From Silvanigrella paludirubra (GTDB lineage Bacteria > Bdellovibrionota_B > Oligoflexia > Silvanigrellales > Silvanigrellaceae): DNA of 64,000 bases. The translations under genes were made by a program, and so were the position numbers. Below the pieces are notes generated by a model, which saw only the letters and a program-made list of their open reading frames with translations, was not told the origin of the DNA and ran no database searches. The stretch's first letter is position 1, and each line of letters starts with the position of its first letter. Where the stretch lies: the NCBI RefSeq assembly GCF_009208775.1, contig NZ_WFLM01000004.1, positions 124,001-188,000 on the forward strand, given 5' to 3'. Of the stretch, positions 52,594-60,650 are shown piece by piece.

Positions 52594-53352
52594 TTTTTAC
52601 GAAGTCCTTTTTTAAAAATAATCATATACTTTTCTATTATAACACAATCTATTTTTTTTACTAATGTTCTTCTTGCTCAAGAAGATGTGGTCTCTGAAAA
52701 TACATATGTTCCTGACTTTCGAGCTGGGCATAATTTAGCTTTATTCTATTCTGCGGAATATTCTAATTGGACTTTGAATCAAAACTCAACTTCAGTTGAA
52801 ACGGAAAAAATAAAAGCATTATCCCAAACAGCAGTGAATTCAGGATTATTTATAAGATACTCTTATCATATAAATATTATTTCAAACTTTGGTTTTTTTG
52901 TAGGAACAACTGCTGGCTTGTTAATTGATATGACCTCGTATGGGCAATTAAGGCAAGGATATGGAGTGGCTTTTCCTACAATTATGGCAGGTTTAGCATT
53001 AAATATAGGACAGAAATTTCGTATTTTTTCTGGGGCTGAATACGGAGCAATTTGGTATCCAGAAATGTCAATTACTACGGATATGGGAGTTGCAAAAGTG
53101 ATTGCACCCGTTCCAGATATGTATTCCGTTTACGGTGGATTTGATTATTTTATTGCTAGAGATAAATCGCTATTATTTCAAATGGGATGGAGAAGGCAAA
53201 ATGTGATGAACTTAAATAATGGTTCATCTAATACATATTTAAATACTTTATCTATTGAAAATAATAGTTACTTTGCACAAATTGGTGTTGTATTTCAAAT
53301 TGGTGATATTAATCAAGCAATTAATTCAGTATTACCAAATACAAGTTTTTAA
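52513..53352 (+). CDS. Outer-membrane-type beta-barrel protein
   Basis: 279 aa as read from ATG 52513. A signal peptide (IIIYFSIITQSIFFTNVLLA) is preceded by about 36 basic residues, which is long, so the true start may lie later, perhaps at a non-ATG codon; the 80-bp overlap with the divergent gene supports that. The mature part alternates polar and hydrophobic residues (NIISNFGFFVGTTAGLLIDM, YFAQIGVVFQIGD) and reads as an 8-10 strand barrel. It ends in Phe after NTSF. Ends 1 bp before convergent greA. Confidence 0.65.
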   Translation: MRRTVYNYNKKQKNKNRNHIFLAKERHFLRSPFLKIIIYFSIITQSIFFTNVLLAQEDVVSENTYVPDFRAGHNLALFYSAEYSNWTLNQNSTSVETEKIKALSQTAVNSGLFIRYSYHINIISNFGFFVGTTAGLLIDMTSYGQLRQGYGVAFPTIMAGLALNIGQKFRIFSGAEYGAIWYPEMSITTDMGVAKVIAPVPDMYSVYGGFDYFIARDKSLLFQMGWRRQNVMNLNNGSSNTYLNTLSIENNSYFAQIGVVFQIGDINQAINSVLPNTSF

Positions 53353-53853
53353 TTATTCAGTAAATTGAATATCTTTTACTTCGTAGTATTTTTCGCCGCG
53401 AGGTAAGTTAACTGTTACGATATCACCAACTGCTTTATTAATTAATGATTTTGCAAGGGGGCTTGAAATAGAAATAGCATTATTTTTAATATCTGCTTCA
53501 AGATCACCAACAATTCTATAAGACTTTTCTTCGCCTTTTGTATCGTCGCTAACGTCAACCAAGGAAACCATAGCTCCAAATACAACTCTATCTGTTTTGC
53601 CTTTGCCTACATTAATAATTTGAACTCGACCCAATTTGTCTTCGAGTTCCATAATACGACCTTCAATAAATCCCTGTTTTTCACGTGCTGCGTGATATTC
53701 TGCATTTTCAGATAAATCACCAAGAGCGCGGGCTTCTGCTATTTCAGAAATCACTTTAGGTCTATCAATTGTTTTTAGTCTTTTTAGCTCTTCTTTCAGT
53801 TTTTCATGTCCAACCGAGGTTATTGGAATTGGAGAATTAGATTCAATTGACAT
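53353..53853 (-). CDS. greA: Transcription elongation factor GreA
   Basis: 166 aa. N-terminal coiled coil with the RNA-cleavage tip (ARALGDLSENAEYHAAREKQ) carrying the two acidic residues, then the FKBP-like C domain (VVFGAMVSLVDV, ISISSPLAKSLINKAVGDIV in part). GreA rescues backtracked RNA polymerase. 273 bp of hairpin-rich leader separate it from the DUF1844 gene. Confidence 0.95.
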   Translation of the reverse strand: MSIESNSPIPITSVGHEKLKEELKRLKTIDRPKVISEIAEARALGDLSENAEYHAAREKQGFIEGRIMELEDKLGRVQIINVGKGKTDRVVFGAMVSLVDVSDDTKGEEKSYRIVGDLEADIKNNAISISSPLAKSLINKAVGDIVTVNLPRGEKYYEVKDIQFTE

Positions 53854-53946
53854 AAAAATTACCTTTTATAATTTGGATAAAAAAAGAAACAAACCGAACT
53901 TTTCACCAATTATCTTGATAACAAAGATCGATTCGCCAGAAGTTTT

Positions 53947-54109
53947 TTAGGCAAAATGCCTACAAACTAGTTTTAGTTCACTGTGTTGTGAACCTCCCTT
54001 TTCCTTCAAAGGAAGAAGCTTGTAAAATTAGCCTGCGGGCTGAAAGTTGAACCTTCAGCCCGCATTCTCTTATTACATGCCCGTATCATTACATGTGTTC
54101 AATGACACA
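53947..54109. ncRNA. Hairpin-rich region, possible structured RNA or leader
   Basis: Five inverted repeats lie in 165 bp: TAGGCA/TGCCTA (53947-53961), GTTCAC/GTGAAC (53975-53992), TTCCTT/AAGGAA (54000-54013), an 11-bp GC-rich stem TGCGGGCTGAA/TTCAGCCCGCA (54033-54063) and ATGTGT/ACACAT (54092-54109). The strong stem may be the terminator of the DUF1844 gene. The rest could be a greA leader or a small RNA. No known class is recognised, and strand is not certain. Confidence 0.4.
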
Positions 54110-54126
54110 TCAATAGGATAGCATGG

Positions 54127-54381
54127 TTACTTTCTCGCTTCAACATACTTTAATCTTAGGTCGTAAAGCAAACTTGAAAGCATTTCTTCTTCAGATTGAG
54201 AAAGATTTCCCTTTGTTTTCTTTTGAAGGGTTTCGAGCAGTTCAATATTGTACTTAGCAGATTCAATATCTTTGTGATGTGCATTGCTCCCTGGTTCTGG
54301 AACAATTCCAAGACCAACTAGAGCTGCGTTCCCTAAAGAAAGCACTAAAAGATCAAATAAAGAATGTTCTTGCATTGTCAT
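54127..54381 (-). CDS. DUF1844 protein
   Basis: 84 aa. SLFDLLVLSLGNAALVGLG and ESAKYNIELLETLQKKTKGN with the final LLYDLRLKYVEARK match DUF1844, common in delta-type and related bacteria. Helical, soluble; function unknown. AGGAGAAA precedes the ATG. Confidence 0.85.
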   Translation of the reverse strand: MTMQEHSLFDLLVLSLGNAALVGLGIVPEPGSNAHHKDIESAKYNIELLETLQKKTKGNLSQSEEEMLSSLLYDLRLKYVEARK

Positions 54382-54456
54382 TTTCTCCTAAAAACGCCCA
54401 ATATAGGCTTATCATATTATTGAAGGCTTTGGATACATTTTTTGGGGTTAGGCTTT

Positions 54457-55341
54457 TTATGATTTATTAGAATCCAGACAAAGTCTTAAATTTCCATTAT
54501 TTTCGATTAATATTTCTTCAGCTTTTTTTAAATCTTGGTATTTTAAATAAACACAAGCCAATTTCACTTTGCCTTGACAAAAATTTAAGGCTTCATGCGC
54601 TGTTTCTAAATTAACATTGCTAATACCCGAGACAATATATGCTGCTCTTTTATTCAATTTTTCATTTGTTGCAACTAAGTCAACCATATAAGAGTCATAT
54701 GTTCTATTTAAACGAATCATCAAGGTGGTCGTTAGCATATTCAAAATCACTTTTTGAGCTGTTCCCGCTTTCATTCTTGTGGAACCCGCAATAACTTCGG
54801 CACCTGTATTAGAAAATAACTTGATTTTAGATTCATTTAATAAAGGGGAATTTGAAGAGGATGAAATTCCAATAGTAAGTGATCCGGCTAAATTAGCAGT
54901 TCTTAAGACCCCTAAAGTATAAGGAGTTCTTCCGCTAGCAGCAATACAAATAAAAATGTCCTTTTGTGTTGGTTTTAATTTTTTAGCGTCTAATTCACCT
55001 TGCGATAAATTATCTTCCGCATTTTCTACAGCTTCCGTTAAAGTCTTGTGACCACCCGCAATTAAAAAAAGAGATTTATTTTTGGGCCATGAAAAGGTTG
55101 GGTAAAGTTCCGAGCTTTCTTGAGCAGCCATTCTTCCGGAAGTTCCTGCTCCAGCAAAAATAATTCTTCCTCCGTTTTCTAGTAAAGGCAGACATTTGCT
55201 AACAGCCGTATTTAATTCTTCTATTAATTTTTTTATAGAAGCAACGGCATTTAATTGTGATTCTAAAATAGATTCCAAAATATCTTTGGTTTCCCATAGA
55301 TCAATTTTATTATATTTATCAGACTTGTTTTCTGTATCCAT
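54457..55341 (-). CDS. murQ: N-acetylmuramic acid 6-phosphate etherase
   Basis: 294 aa. The SIS fold carries IIFAGAGTSGRMAAQESSEL, AGGHKTLTEAVENAEDN, IAASGRTPYTLGVL and AGSTRMKAGTAQKVILNML in order, all MurQ landmarks including the acidic EN.ED motif. MurQ cleaves the lactyl ether of MurNAc-6-P in peptidoglycan recycling. 8 bp after an unknown gene on the same strand. AnmK and amidase partners are not visible here. Confidence 0.93.
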   Translation of the reverse strand: MDTENKSDKYNKIDLWETKDILESILESQLNAVASIKKLIEELNTAVSKCLPLLENGGRIIFAGAGTSGRMAAQESSELYPTFSWPKNKSLFLIAGGHKTLTEAVENAEDNLSQGELDAKKLKPTQKDIFICIAASGRTPYTLGVLRTANLAGSLTIGISSSSNSPLLNESKIKLFSNTGAEVIAGSTRMKAGTAQKVILNMLTTTLMIRLNRTYDSYMVDLVATNEKLNKRAAYIVSGISNVNLETAHEALNFCQGKVKLACVYLKYQDLKKAEEILIENNGNLRLCLDSNKS

Positions 55342-55349
55342 AATTTTTT

Positions 55350-55835
55350 TTACTTTATAATTTTAAATTTTTGTTTATTTTTTGCTTTTTCTTTTGTTGC
55401 CTTGATCTTTTCTTGATCTTGCATCTCATTTTCATGAATCAGATTTTTAATTTTTGAAGCGAGTTCATCCATAAAATTTTGAGTTTGTAAAATTGATTTT
55501 TGCACAGCTTCTTTTCCTAATACTTCGGTGATTTGTCTAATAAACTCATCTGCATAGGCTGTTTGAAGTAATAATACATCGGCAATTTCTTTTATAAATA
55601 CCTTTTCACTAATTTTAAATGCTTTTAATACTTGACGCAAATGATTAATTGTTACTGTTTGTTTTGAAGCTTGTTCATTTAAAGCAAGCCAAATACTCCA
55701 ATTTCTTTTGTCTGGTTTTTTTGTAAACATAATGCAGATTTGTATATCTTCTTCATTATTGAAGCTAAAATATACCTTTTCATCAAGTGTCATACGTTCA
55801 AATAATTCAAGTATTGTATTGATTTCGGGAAGCAT
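55350..55835 (-). CDS. Unknown cytoplasmic protein upstream of murQ
   Basis: 161 aa. An N-terminal beta/alpha part (EKVYFSFNNEEDIQICIMFT) is followed by helices (LADVLLLQTAYADEFIRQIT in approximate form) and a Lys-rich tail KATKEKAKNKQKFK. No family recognised. Its start overlaps the end of the upstream unknown gene by 29 bp and its stop is 8 bp before murQ, so the three genes form one unit. Confidence 0.6.
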   Translation of the reverse strand: MLPEINTILELFERMTLDEKVYFSFNNEEDIQICIMFTKKPDKRNWSIWLALNEQASKQTVTINHLRQVLKAFKISEKVFIKEIADVLLLQTAYADEFIRQITEVLGKEAVQKSILQTQNFMDELASKIKNLIHENEMQDQEKIKATKEKAKNKQKFKIIK

Positions 55836-56166
55836 CTAGAGCCTTCTTTTCTGCTATTGTTAAGCCTTTTAAGAGTGCTTCACGAATTGTCTGACGAATG
55901 AACTCCTTTGTTACTTCAATGGCGTTTTGAATGACAACGAGGTCTTCAGGCGTATAAGAATTTTCTGTTACTTCAGTATTAATACATTTAAAACATTGTT
56001 CTTGGATATTATACAGATAAATTAGTTTACTAGTATATAACTCATATCTCAAATCTATATTTAAATCAGCATCATCAAGAGGAGAGCAAATTTCTCCAGC
56101 AAGCTCTTTATAAAGCTCGTAAGAGACATCTACTTTCAATGGATTTGCTTGATTTCTCTGCACCAT
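55807..56166 (-). CDS. Unknown small helical protein
   Basis: 119 aa. Mostly helical, with YELYKELAGEICSPLDDADL near the start and VTKEFIRQTIREALLKGLTI near the end; three cysteines, no zinc pattern. No family recognised. First gene of a unit with the next unknown gene (29-bp overlap) and murQ. Confidence 0.6.
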   Translation of the reverse strand: MVQRNQANPLKVDVSYELYKELAGEICSPLDDADLNIDLRYELYTSKLIYLYNIQEQCFKCINTEVTENSYTPEDLVVIQNAIEVTKEFIRQTIREALLKGLTIAEKKALDASRNQYNT

Positions 56167-56503
56167 CTAATATCCTTTAATTATATCAGTATGTTGTGAC
56201 AGAACCTGGAATGGGTATGAAACATAACCATTCACTGAAAACATCATCGGAGTTCCTATAAATTTCTTTAGAGTTGTTTTTGGGTATAAAAATGACAGAT
56301 TTGATAAAAAATAAAATATCAAAATAATTAAAATTAAAAATAATTTCTGTTATTTAATTTCATAAATTATTAATTATATCTTTTTTGTAATTTAATATTA
56401 ACTTTTAAATTAAATATTATTCGTTAAATAATAACTATTAAGTAACAAAAATATTTCTTTTTTGTTTTTAAGAATATAAATATTTTATAATTTGGAGAAT
56501 TTA
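56167..56503. other. Divergent promoter region, 337 bp
   Basis: AT-rich spacer between the murQ unit (minus) and the response regulator (plus). No hairpin, small ORF or clear promoter pair stands out. The last 200 bp are almost pure A/T. Confidence 0.35.
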
Positions 56504-57184
56504 ATGAGAATATTAATTATAGAAGATTCAGAAAAAACCGCTTCCTTTTTAAAAAAAGGTTTGAAAGAAAAAGGATATATTGTTGATGTTGAAAATGATG
56601 GAATGAAAGGATATATAACAGCTCAAACAAATATTTATGATCTCATTATTTTAGATGTAATGCTTCCATCTATGGATGGTCATGAAATTTTAGAAAAATT
56701 GAAAAAAATTAAAGATTATAATACTTTTATAATTATGGTAACTGCAAAAGATAGTACTTCAGAAATTGTTCATTGCCTTCAATTAGGTGCAGATGATTAT
56801 TTAGTTAAACCAATAACATTTCCAGAATTAGTTGCCAGAATTAAGGCATTGTTAAGAAGATCACCTGTAAATGTTAAAGAAAGTTTAATTTTTGATGATC
56901 TTGAAATTGATCTAAATAAGCAATTAGTAATTAGAGAAGGAAAAGAATTGTTTTTATCAAAAAAAGAATTTCAAATATTAGAATTATTAGCAAGAAATAA
57001 TAAAATTACTGTATCCAGAAATGAGTTATTAGAAAGCATATGGAATATGACTGAACTTACAGATAAAAATATTATTGAAGTACAAATTAATCGTTTGAGA
57101 TCAAAATTAGACGAAGGATTTGATAAAAAATTTATTAAAACGGTAAGAGGCGGTGGCTATATGTTTGATGATGGAATAGATTAA
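56504..57184 (+). CDS. OmpR-family response regulator, orphan
   Basis: 226 aa from ATG 56504, set by GGAG 6 nt upstream (TTG 56492 is in frame but overlaps that site). The receiver has IIEDSEK, phospho-acceptor Asp in LIILDVMLPSMDG and LVKPI; the C-terminal winged helix has FLSKKEFQILELLAR and VRGGGYMF. It should act as a DNA-binding dimer once phosphorylated. No histidine kinase gene adjoins. Its stop overlaps the convergent rnhB by 4 bp. Confidence 0.92.
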   Translation: MRILIIEDSEKTASFLKKGLKEKGYIVDVENDGMKGYITAQTNIYDLIILDVMLPSMDGHEILEKLKKIKDYNTFIIMVTAKDSTSEIVHCLQLGADDYLVKPITFPELVARIKALLRRSPVNVKESLIFDDLEIDLNKQLVIREGKELFLSKKEFQILELLARNNKITVSRNELLESIWNMTELTDKNIIEVQINRLRSKLDEGFDKKFIKTVRGGGYMFDDGID

Positions 57185-58056
57185 TTAGAATAATAATTTG
57201 TTAAAAAACTTTTACGATGTAATGGGCAAATTCCAATATTTTGAATGATATTTAAATGTTTTGGAGTGCCATAGCCCTTATGCCCTGAAAAACCAAAAGA
57301 GGGGTATAAAGTGTCTTGGTTAATCATGAAAGTATCACGGTAGACTTTTGCAATAATACTTGAAAAACCTACACTAATAAATAATCCATCTGCTTGGGTA
57401 ACTGTTGCTTGAATATTTTTTTCAAATTCTATTGGTACTTTAATAAAATGTTTGCCATCCATTAAAATAATAGCCTGATTTAAATTAGGATAAATATTCG
57501 AATTTGATGAAGACTGAAATGTATAATAGAGATTATTTAATGCTCTGGCAATAGCAAGTTGAACCGCATTCCAAATGTTAAATTCATCTACTTCTTGCGA
57601 AGATGCTTCACCCAATGAAAAATAAATACACTCATATTCATTTGAATAATCTGAATGCTTTTTATTAATAAATAAATCAGATTTATAATGTAATTTAGTT
57701 TTAGAAGAGACGAGCTGATTTAAGTTATTTGGATTTATGTTTGAAAATGGGATACTTGATAAATTAAAATTATAATCGCTAAGTATAAGATCGAAACATT
57801 GAGCCCTTTTTTTTTCTGAAAGTTTTTTACTATCATCAATAAAAGAAACCCAATTTTGATTTTTGGTTTTAAAGTTTGGATCATAACCTTTGAGCGTCCA
57901 AAGGCTAACACAACTTAGCACAGGACCAGCAACACATCCTCTGCCAACTTCATCAATAGAAATAATCAAAGGAACATCGGTTTTTAACTTTTGTTCCTTT
58001 GTAATGGTATCTAAAAGAAATTGCTCATTCTGAAAGGCATTTTTTTTTAAGTTCAT
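57181..58056 (-). CDS. rnhB: Ribonuclease HII
   Basis: 291 aa, about 80 longer than usual. Catalytic acids: Asp-Glu in SIDEVGRGCVAGPVLSCVSL, Asp in ILMDGKHF and Asp in QADGLFISVGFSSIIAKVYRD (in part), with FIDDSKKLSEKKR as landmark. Extra residues fall between about 105 and 160 and near 175-195. It nicks RNA-DNA junctions at misincorporated ribonucleotides. 12 bp after trxA. Confidence 0.88.
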   Translation of the reverse strand: MNLKKNAFQNEQFLLDTITKEQKLKTDVPLIISIDEVGRGCVAGPVLSCVSLWTLKGYDPNFKTKNQNWVSFIDDSKKLSEKKRAQCFDLILSDYNFNLSSIPFSNINPNNLNQLVSSKTKLHYKSDLFINKKHSDYSNEYECIYFSLGEASSQEVDEFNIWNAVQLAIARALNNLYYTFQSSSNSNIYPNLNQAIILMDGKHFIKVPIEFEKNIQATVTQADGLFISVGFSSIIAKVYRDTFMINQDTLYPSFGFSGHKGYGTPKHLNIIQNIGICPLHRKSFLTNYYSN

Positions 58057-58068
58057 TTAAAATGAACT

Positions 58069-58395
58069 TTATTGAAGAGCGTTAATTTGATTTAATATCA
58101 CTTGTTTTGGTTGGTTACCAACAAGTTCAGCTACTTTTTGTCCATCTTTAACAAAAGCTAAAAATGGAATATTACGAATGTTAAAGCTTGCTGCAAGTTG
58201 AGGATTGTCTTCCACATTAACTTTACAAACTTTGATTTTACCTGTTTGTTCTTTTGCAATTTGTTCAAGAACAGGTTCTAAAGATTTACATGGTCCGCAC
58301 CAATCTGCCCAAAAATCAACTAAAACAGGAATTTTACTTTCTAAAACTTCAGTTTGAAAGTTATGATCTGTAATTTTAAATACTAAATCTGACAT
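58069..58395 (-). CDS. trxA: Thioredoxin
   Basis: 108 aa with active site WADWCGPCKS, cis-Pro in RNIPFLAFVKDG and the usual fold. Reduces protein disulfides in the cytoplasm. It lies about 107 bp after rapZ and just before rnhB; the spacer includes a small stem (GAGTTCTC/GAGAATCTC region) upstream of the ATG. Confidence 0.95.
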   Translation of the reverse strand: MSDLVFKITDHNFQTEVLESKIPVLVDFWADWCGPCKSLEPVLEQIAKEQTGKIKVCKVNVEDNPQLAASFNIRNIPFLAFVKDGQKVAELVGNQPKQVILNQINALQ

Positions 58396-58501
58396 GAGTT
58401 ACCCTTTCATAAATAAAAATGTGAGTTCTCATGCATAAGAGAATCTCAACCAAGCTATAAGATGTATCGGGTATGTGCATCGGTCAAGAGGTTCTTCTTG
58501 A

Positions 58502-59401
58502 TTAATCTACCTCAATGTTCCTATGCTCAACCGTAACTAATGGAAAACTCTCTCTAAAGATTTTAGCGAGCTCTTCTGCAATGGCAACACTTCTGTGTTT
58601 TCCTCCCGTGCAGCCAATCCCTATTGAAAAATAATGTTTTCCTTCTTCAAGATATAGGGGGTAGAAAAACTCAATTAAATCCTTAACTTTTTTGATAAAA
58701 ATAGGGACATTTGGATCGCTAAATACATAATCTTTGACATGTTGAGTAAGACCCGTCAAATCTTTTAAATGCGGCTCATAGTGGGGGTTTTTAAAGCAGC
58801 GTACGTCAAAAAGGGTGTCAAGATCGGATGGTGTTCCATGTTTAAATCCAAAGGAAGTGATATTTAATAAAAAATGGCTGTTTGAATCGGATATAGAAAA
58901 ATGTTTATGAATAAATCTTTTCAAATATTGAGTTGGCATATGTGACGTATCTAATGAGCGGTGTGCTAAATTTTTAATAGGTTCTAAAGTGCTTTCATCA
59001 ATTTTGATGATATCCTGTAAGCTTGATAATGGGTGCAAAACGCTTAAAGGATGTTGCCTCCTTGTTTCTCTAAAACGCCTTAAAATAACGTCATTAGATG
59101 CTTTAATATAAATTATTTGTAAATTACATGACTTCATTAATCCAGGATAGATGCTTTCAAAAGTAACAGGATTGTCTGGATCTCTTGAATCTAGGGCAAG
59201 CGCAATATGAGTTGCTTTTAAATTATTAGATTCTACAGACTCAGCAAAAGATTTTAATAAAACAGCTGGCAAATTATCAATGCAATAGTAACCTAAGTCC
59301 TCTAGGGCATGTATTGCAATTGTTTTTCCTGATCCCGCAAGTCCAGATACGATAATTACATTTTTTTTATTAGTGATACTATTTTCAGTGGATTTTTTCA
59401 T
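58502..59401 (-). CDS. rapZ: RNase adapter protein RapZ
   Basis: 299 aa. Walker A GLAGSGKT, then LGYYCIDNLPAVLL, DSRDPDN in the Walker-B region, and C-terminal FGFKHGTPSDLDTLFDVRCF and GIGCTGGKHRSVAIAEEL (family hallmark). In enterobacteria RapZ guides RNase E to GlmZ and senses glucosamine-6-P; in this lineage the partner is unknown. Its start overlaps ptsN by 4 bp. Confidence 0.93.
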   Translation of the reverse strand: MKKSTENSITNKKNVIIVSGLAGSGKTIAIHALEDLGYYCIDNLPAVLLKSFAESVESNNLKATHIALALDSRDPDNPVTFESIYPGLMKSCNLQIIYIKASNDVILRRFRETRRQHPLSVLHPLSSLQDIIKIDESTLEPIKNLAHRSLDTSHMPTQYLKRFIHKHFSISDSNSHFLLNITSFGFKHGTPSDLDTLFDVRCFKNPHYEPHLKDLTGLTQHVKDYVFSDPNVPIFIKKVKDLIEFFYPLYLEEGKHYFSIGIGCTGGKHRSVAIAEELAKIFRESFPLVTVEHRNIEVD

Positions 59402-59865
59402 GAATTCTCCAAATATAATAATATTTCTTCTAAATTATTTGCAGATAAAATTCTTTTACGTAACGTTTCTATTCGCATTGATCTGCAAATATTTGCCATA
59501 ATATTTAATTTTGAAATTTTAGGGGTTTTAGGATATTTTGGAGATAAGATAACAAAAAATAACTTTGTTGGTTCATGGTCAAAAGAGTCAAATTCTACCC
59601 CCTTTTTGGAAAGAAACAAAAAGAGCTCCGTTTCATTAATTTTTGAAATAAATGTATGCGGTATCGCAATGCCAAATTCAACACCAGTGCTCGCTTTTGT
59701 CTCACGTTCTTTTAAACCAGTAAAGATTTCAACTTTATCATGATTTTTTTTTGAAACTGAAATTTTTTCAGCAATTTCTTTTAAAATGTTTTCTTTTGAA
59801 TCTGATTCTAGAAATAAGCTAGCTGACTGGTTTTTAATTAAATTGCGGATGATTTGAATTGTCAT
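59398..59865 (-). CDS. ptsN: PTS EIIA(Ntr)-type protein
   Basis: 155 aa. Phosphorylated His lies in GVEFGIAIPHTFI; FLSKKGVEFDSFDHEPTKL in part and KLNIMANICRSM follow the family. EIIA-Ntr regulates potassium transport, phosphate and nitrogen responses and envelope stress. Coupled to rapZ. The NPr gene usually found in this operon is not seen. A terminator separates it from hpf, so it probably has its own promoter at 59870-59995. Confidence 0.9.
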   Translation of the reverse strand: MTIQIIRNLIKNQSASLFLESDSKENILKEIAEKISVSKKNHDKVEIFTGLKERETKASTGVEFGIAIPHTFISKINETELFLFLSKKGVEFDSFDHEPTKLFFVILSPKYPKTPKISKLNIMANICRSMRIETLRKRILSANNLEEILLYLENS

Positions 59866-59995
59866 TATATTTGGCCGCTTTTATAATAGTAACGTTATAT
59901 GGTAAAAAGTTTATTTACCTGTATTCTAATAGGTAAAAAAAAACTTTCTGTCAATCATTACTATACCATTCTCATTCCAGGAGAAAAAGAAGATC

Positions 59996-60028
59996 AAAAA
60001 AAGAGGTAGATAATTCATATCTACCTCT
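59996..60028 (-). terminator. Rho-independent terminator after hpf
   Basis: AGAGGTAGATA (60002-60012) pairs perfectly with TATCTACCTCT (60018-60028), 5-nt loop. On the minus strand it is followed by seven T, 24 bp after the hpf stop. It splits rpoN-hpf from ptsN-rapZ. Confidence 0.88.
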
Positions 60029-60051
60029 CTCTTTGCAAATAAGAAGTTACT

Positions 60052-60495
60052 TTAACTTACTTTACGAGTACGGTCTTCAAAGTTTGAAATGTAGTGTGAT
60101 TCATATTTATCAAAAATGTTTTCATCATTCTTAGCAAAACGTTTGTTTCTTCTTAAATTAATAACGTTATAATCGGAATCATTGTTTACAGATGAAAACT
60201 CTATTCTTTTATGAATACGGCGTTTCACATTTTTTCTAAGTGCTGACTCAAGTTTATTTACAGCTTTGTCAACAGAATGAGCTACATCATTAGCACTTGC
60301 ATTTACACAAATGTTTATTTTACCAGAGTTAACCGCAAGTTTAACATGATGCTCAATACCATCTAAACTAAAAAAAGCCTTAACAACAGATGAATTAGTT
60401 GAAAATTTCTCTACACAATCACTTATTTTATTTTCAATAAGTTCACGTACTTGTTTGGATTTTGGGAAATTAATGAATTGTACTTCTACTTGCAT
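60052..60495 (-). CDS. hpf: Ribosome hibernation promoting factor
   Basis: 147 aa. N-terminal HPF/RaiA fold: VEVQFINFPKSKQVRELIEN, KLAVNSGKINICVNASAND, HSVDKAVNKLESALRK with basic helix. The C-terminal 40 residues are basic and lack the long-HPF dimer domain, so it is intermediate in length. HPF inactivates ribosomes as dimers in stationary phase. Follows rpoN after two hairpins. Confidence 0.9.
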   Translation of the reverse strand: MQVEVQFINFPKSKQVRELIENKISDCVEKFSTNSSVVKAFFSLDGIEHHVKLAVNSGKINICVNASANDVAHSVDKAVNKLESALRKNVKRRIHKRIEFSSVNNDSDYNVINLRRNKRFAKNDENIFDKYESHYISNFEDRTRKVS

Positions 60496-60539
60496 GTAGC
60501 CTCCTGAGAAAGGTAACAGAACTAAAGCAAATCAAAGAT

Positions 60540-60602
60540 TTTCATTTGTATTAAGGGGACAAATGAAACTAAATATTGTATAATAATATACAATATTTAG
60601 TT
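60540..60602 (-). terminator. Two adjoining hairpins between rpoN and hpf
   Basis: A 15-bp perfect stem (60567-60581 with 60588-60602) abuts a 10-bp stem TTTCATTTGT/ACAAATGAAA (60540-60549 with 60559-60568). The two share bases at 60567-60568, so they may be alternatives. No long T run follows on the minus strand; they may end rpoN partly or adjust hpf expression. Confidence 0.5.
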
Positions 60603-60650
60603 CAAAATACCACCAATTGGCTAAAGAGTCAACTTGAATTAGGTAAATGA

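Noticed and set aside
53941..53961. Terminator TAGGCA/TGCCTA for greA-side transcription
   Set aside because: The T run is on the wrong side of the stem for either plus or minus transcripts, so it is listed only as part of the hairpin cluster.
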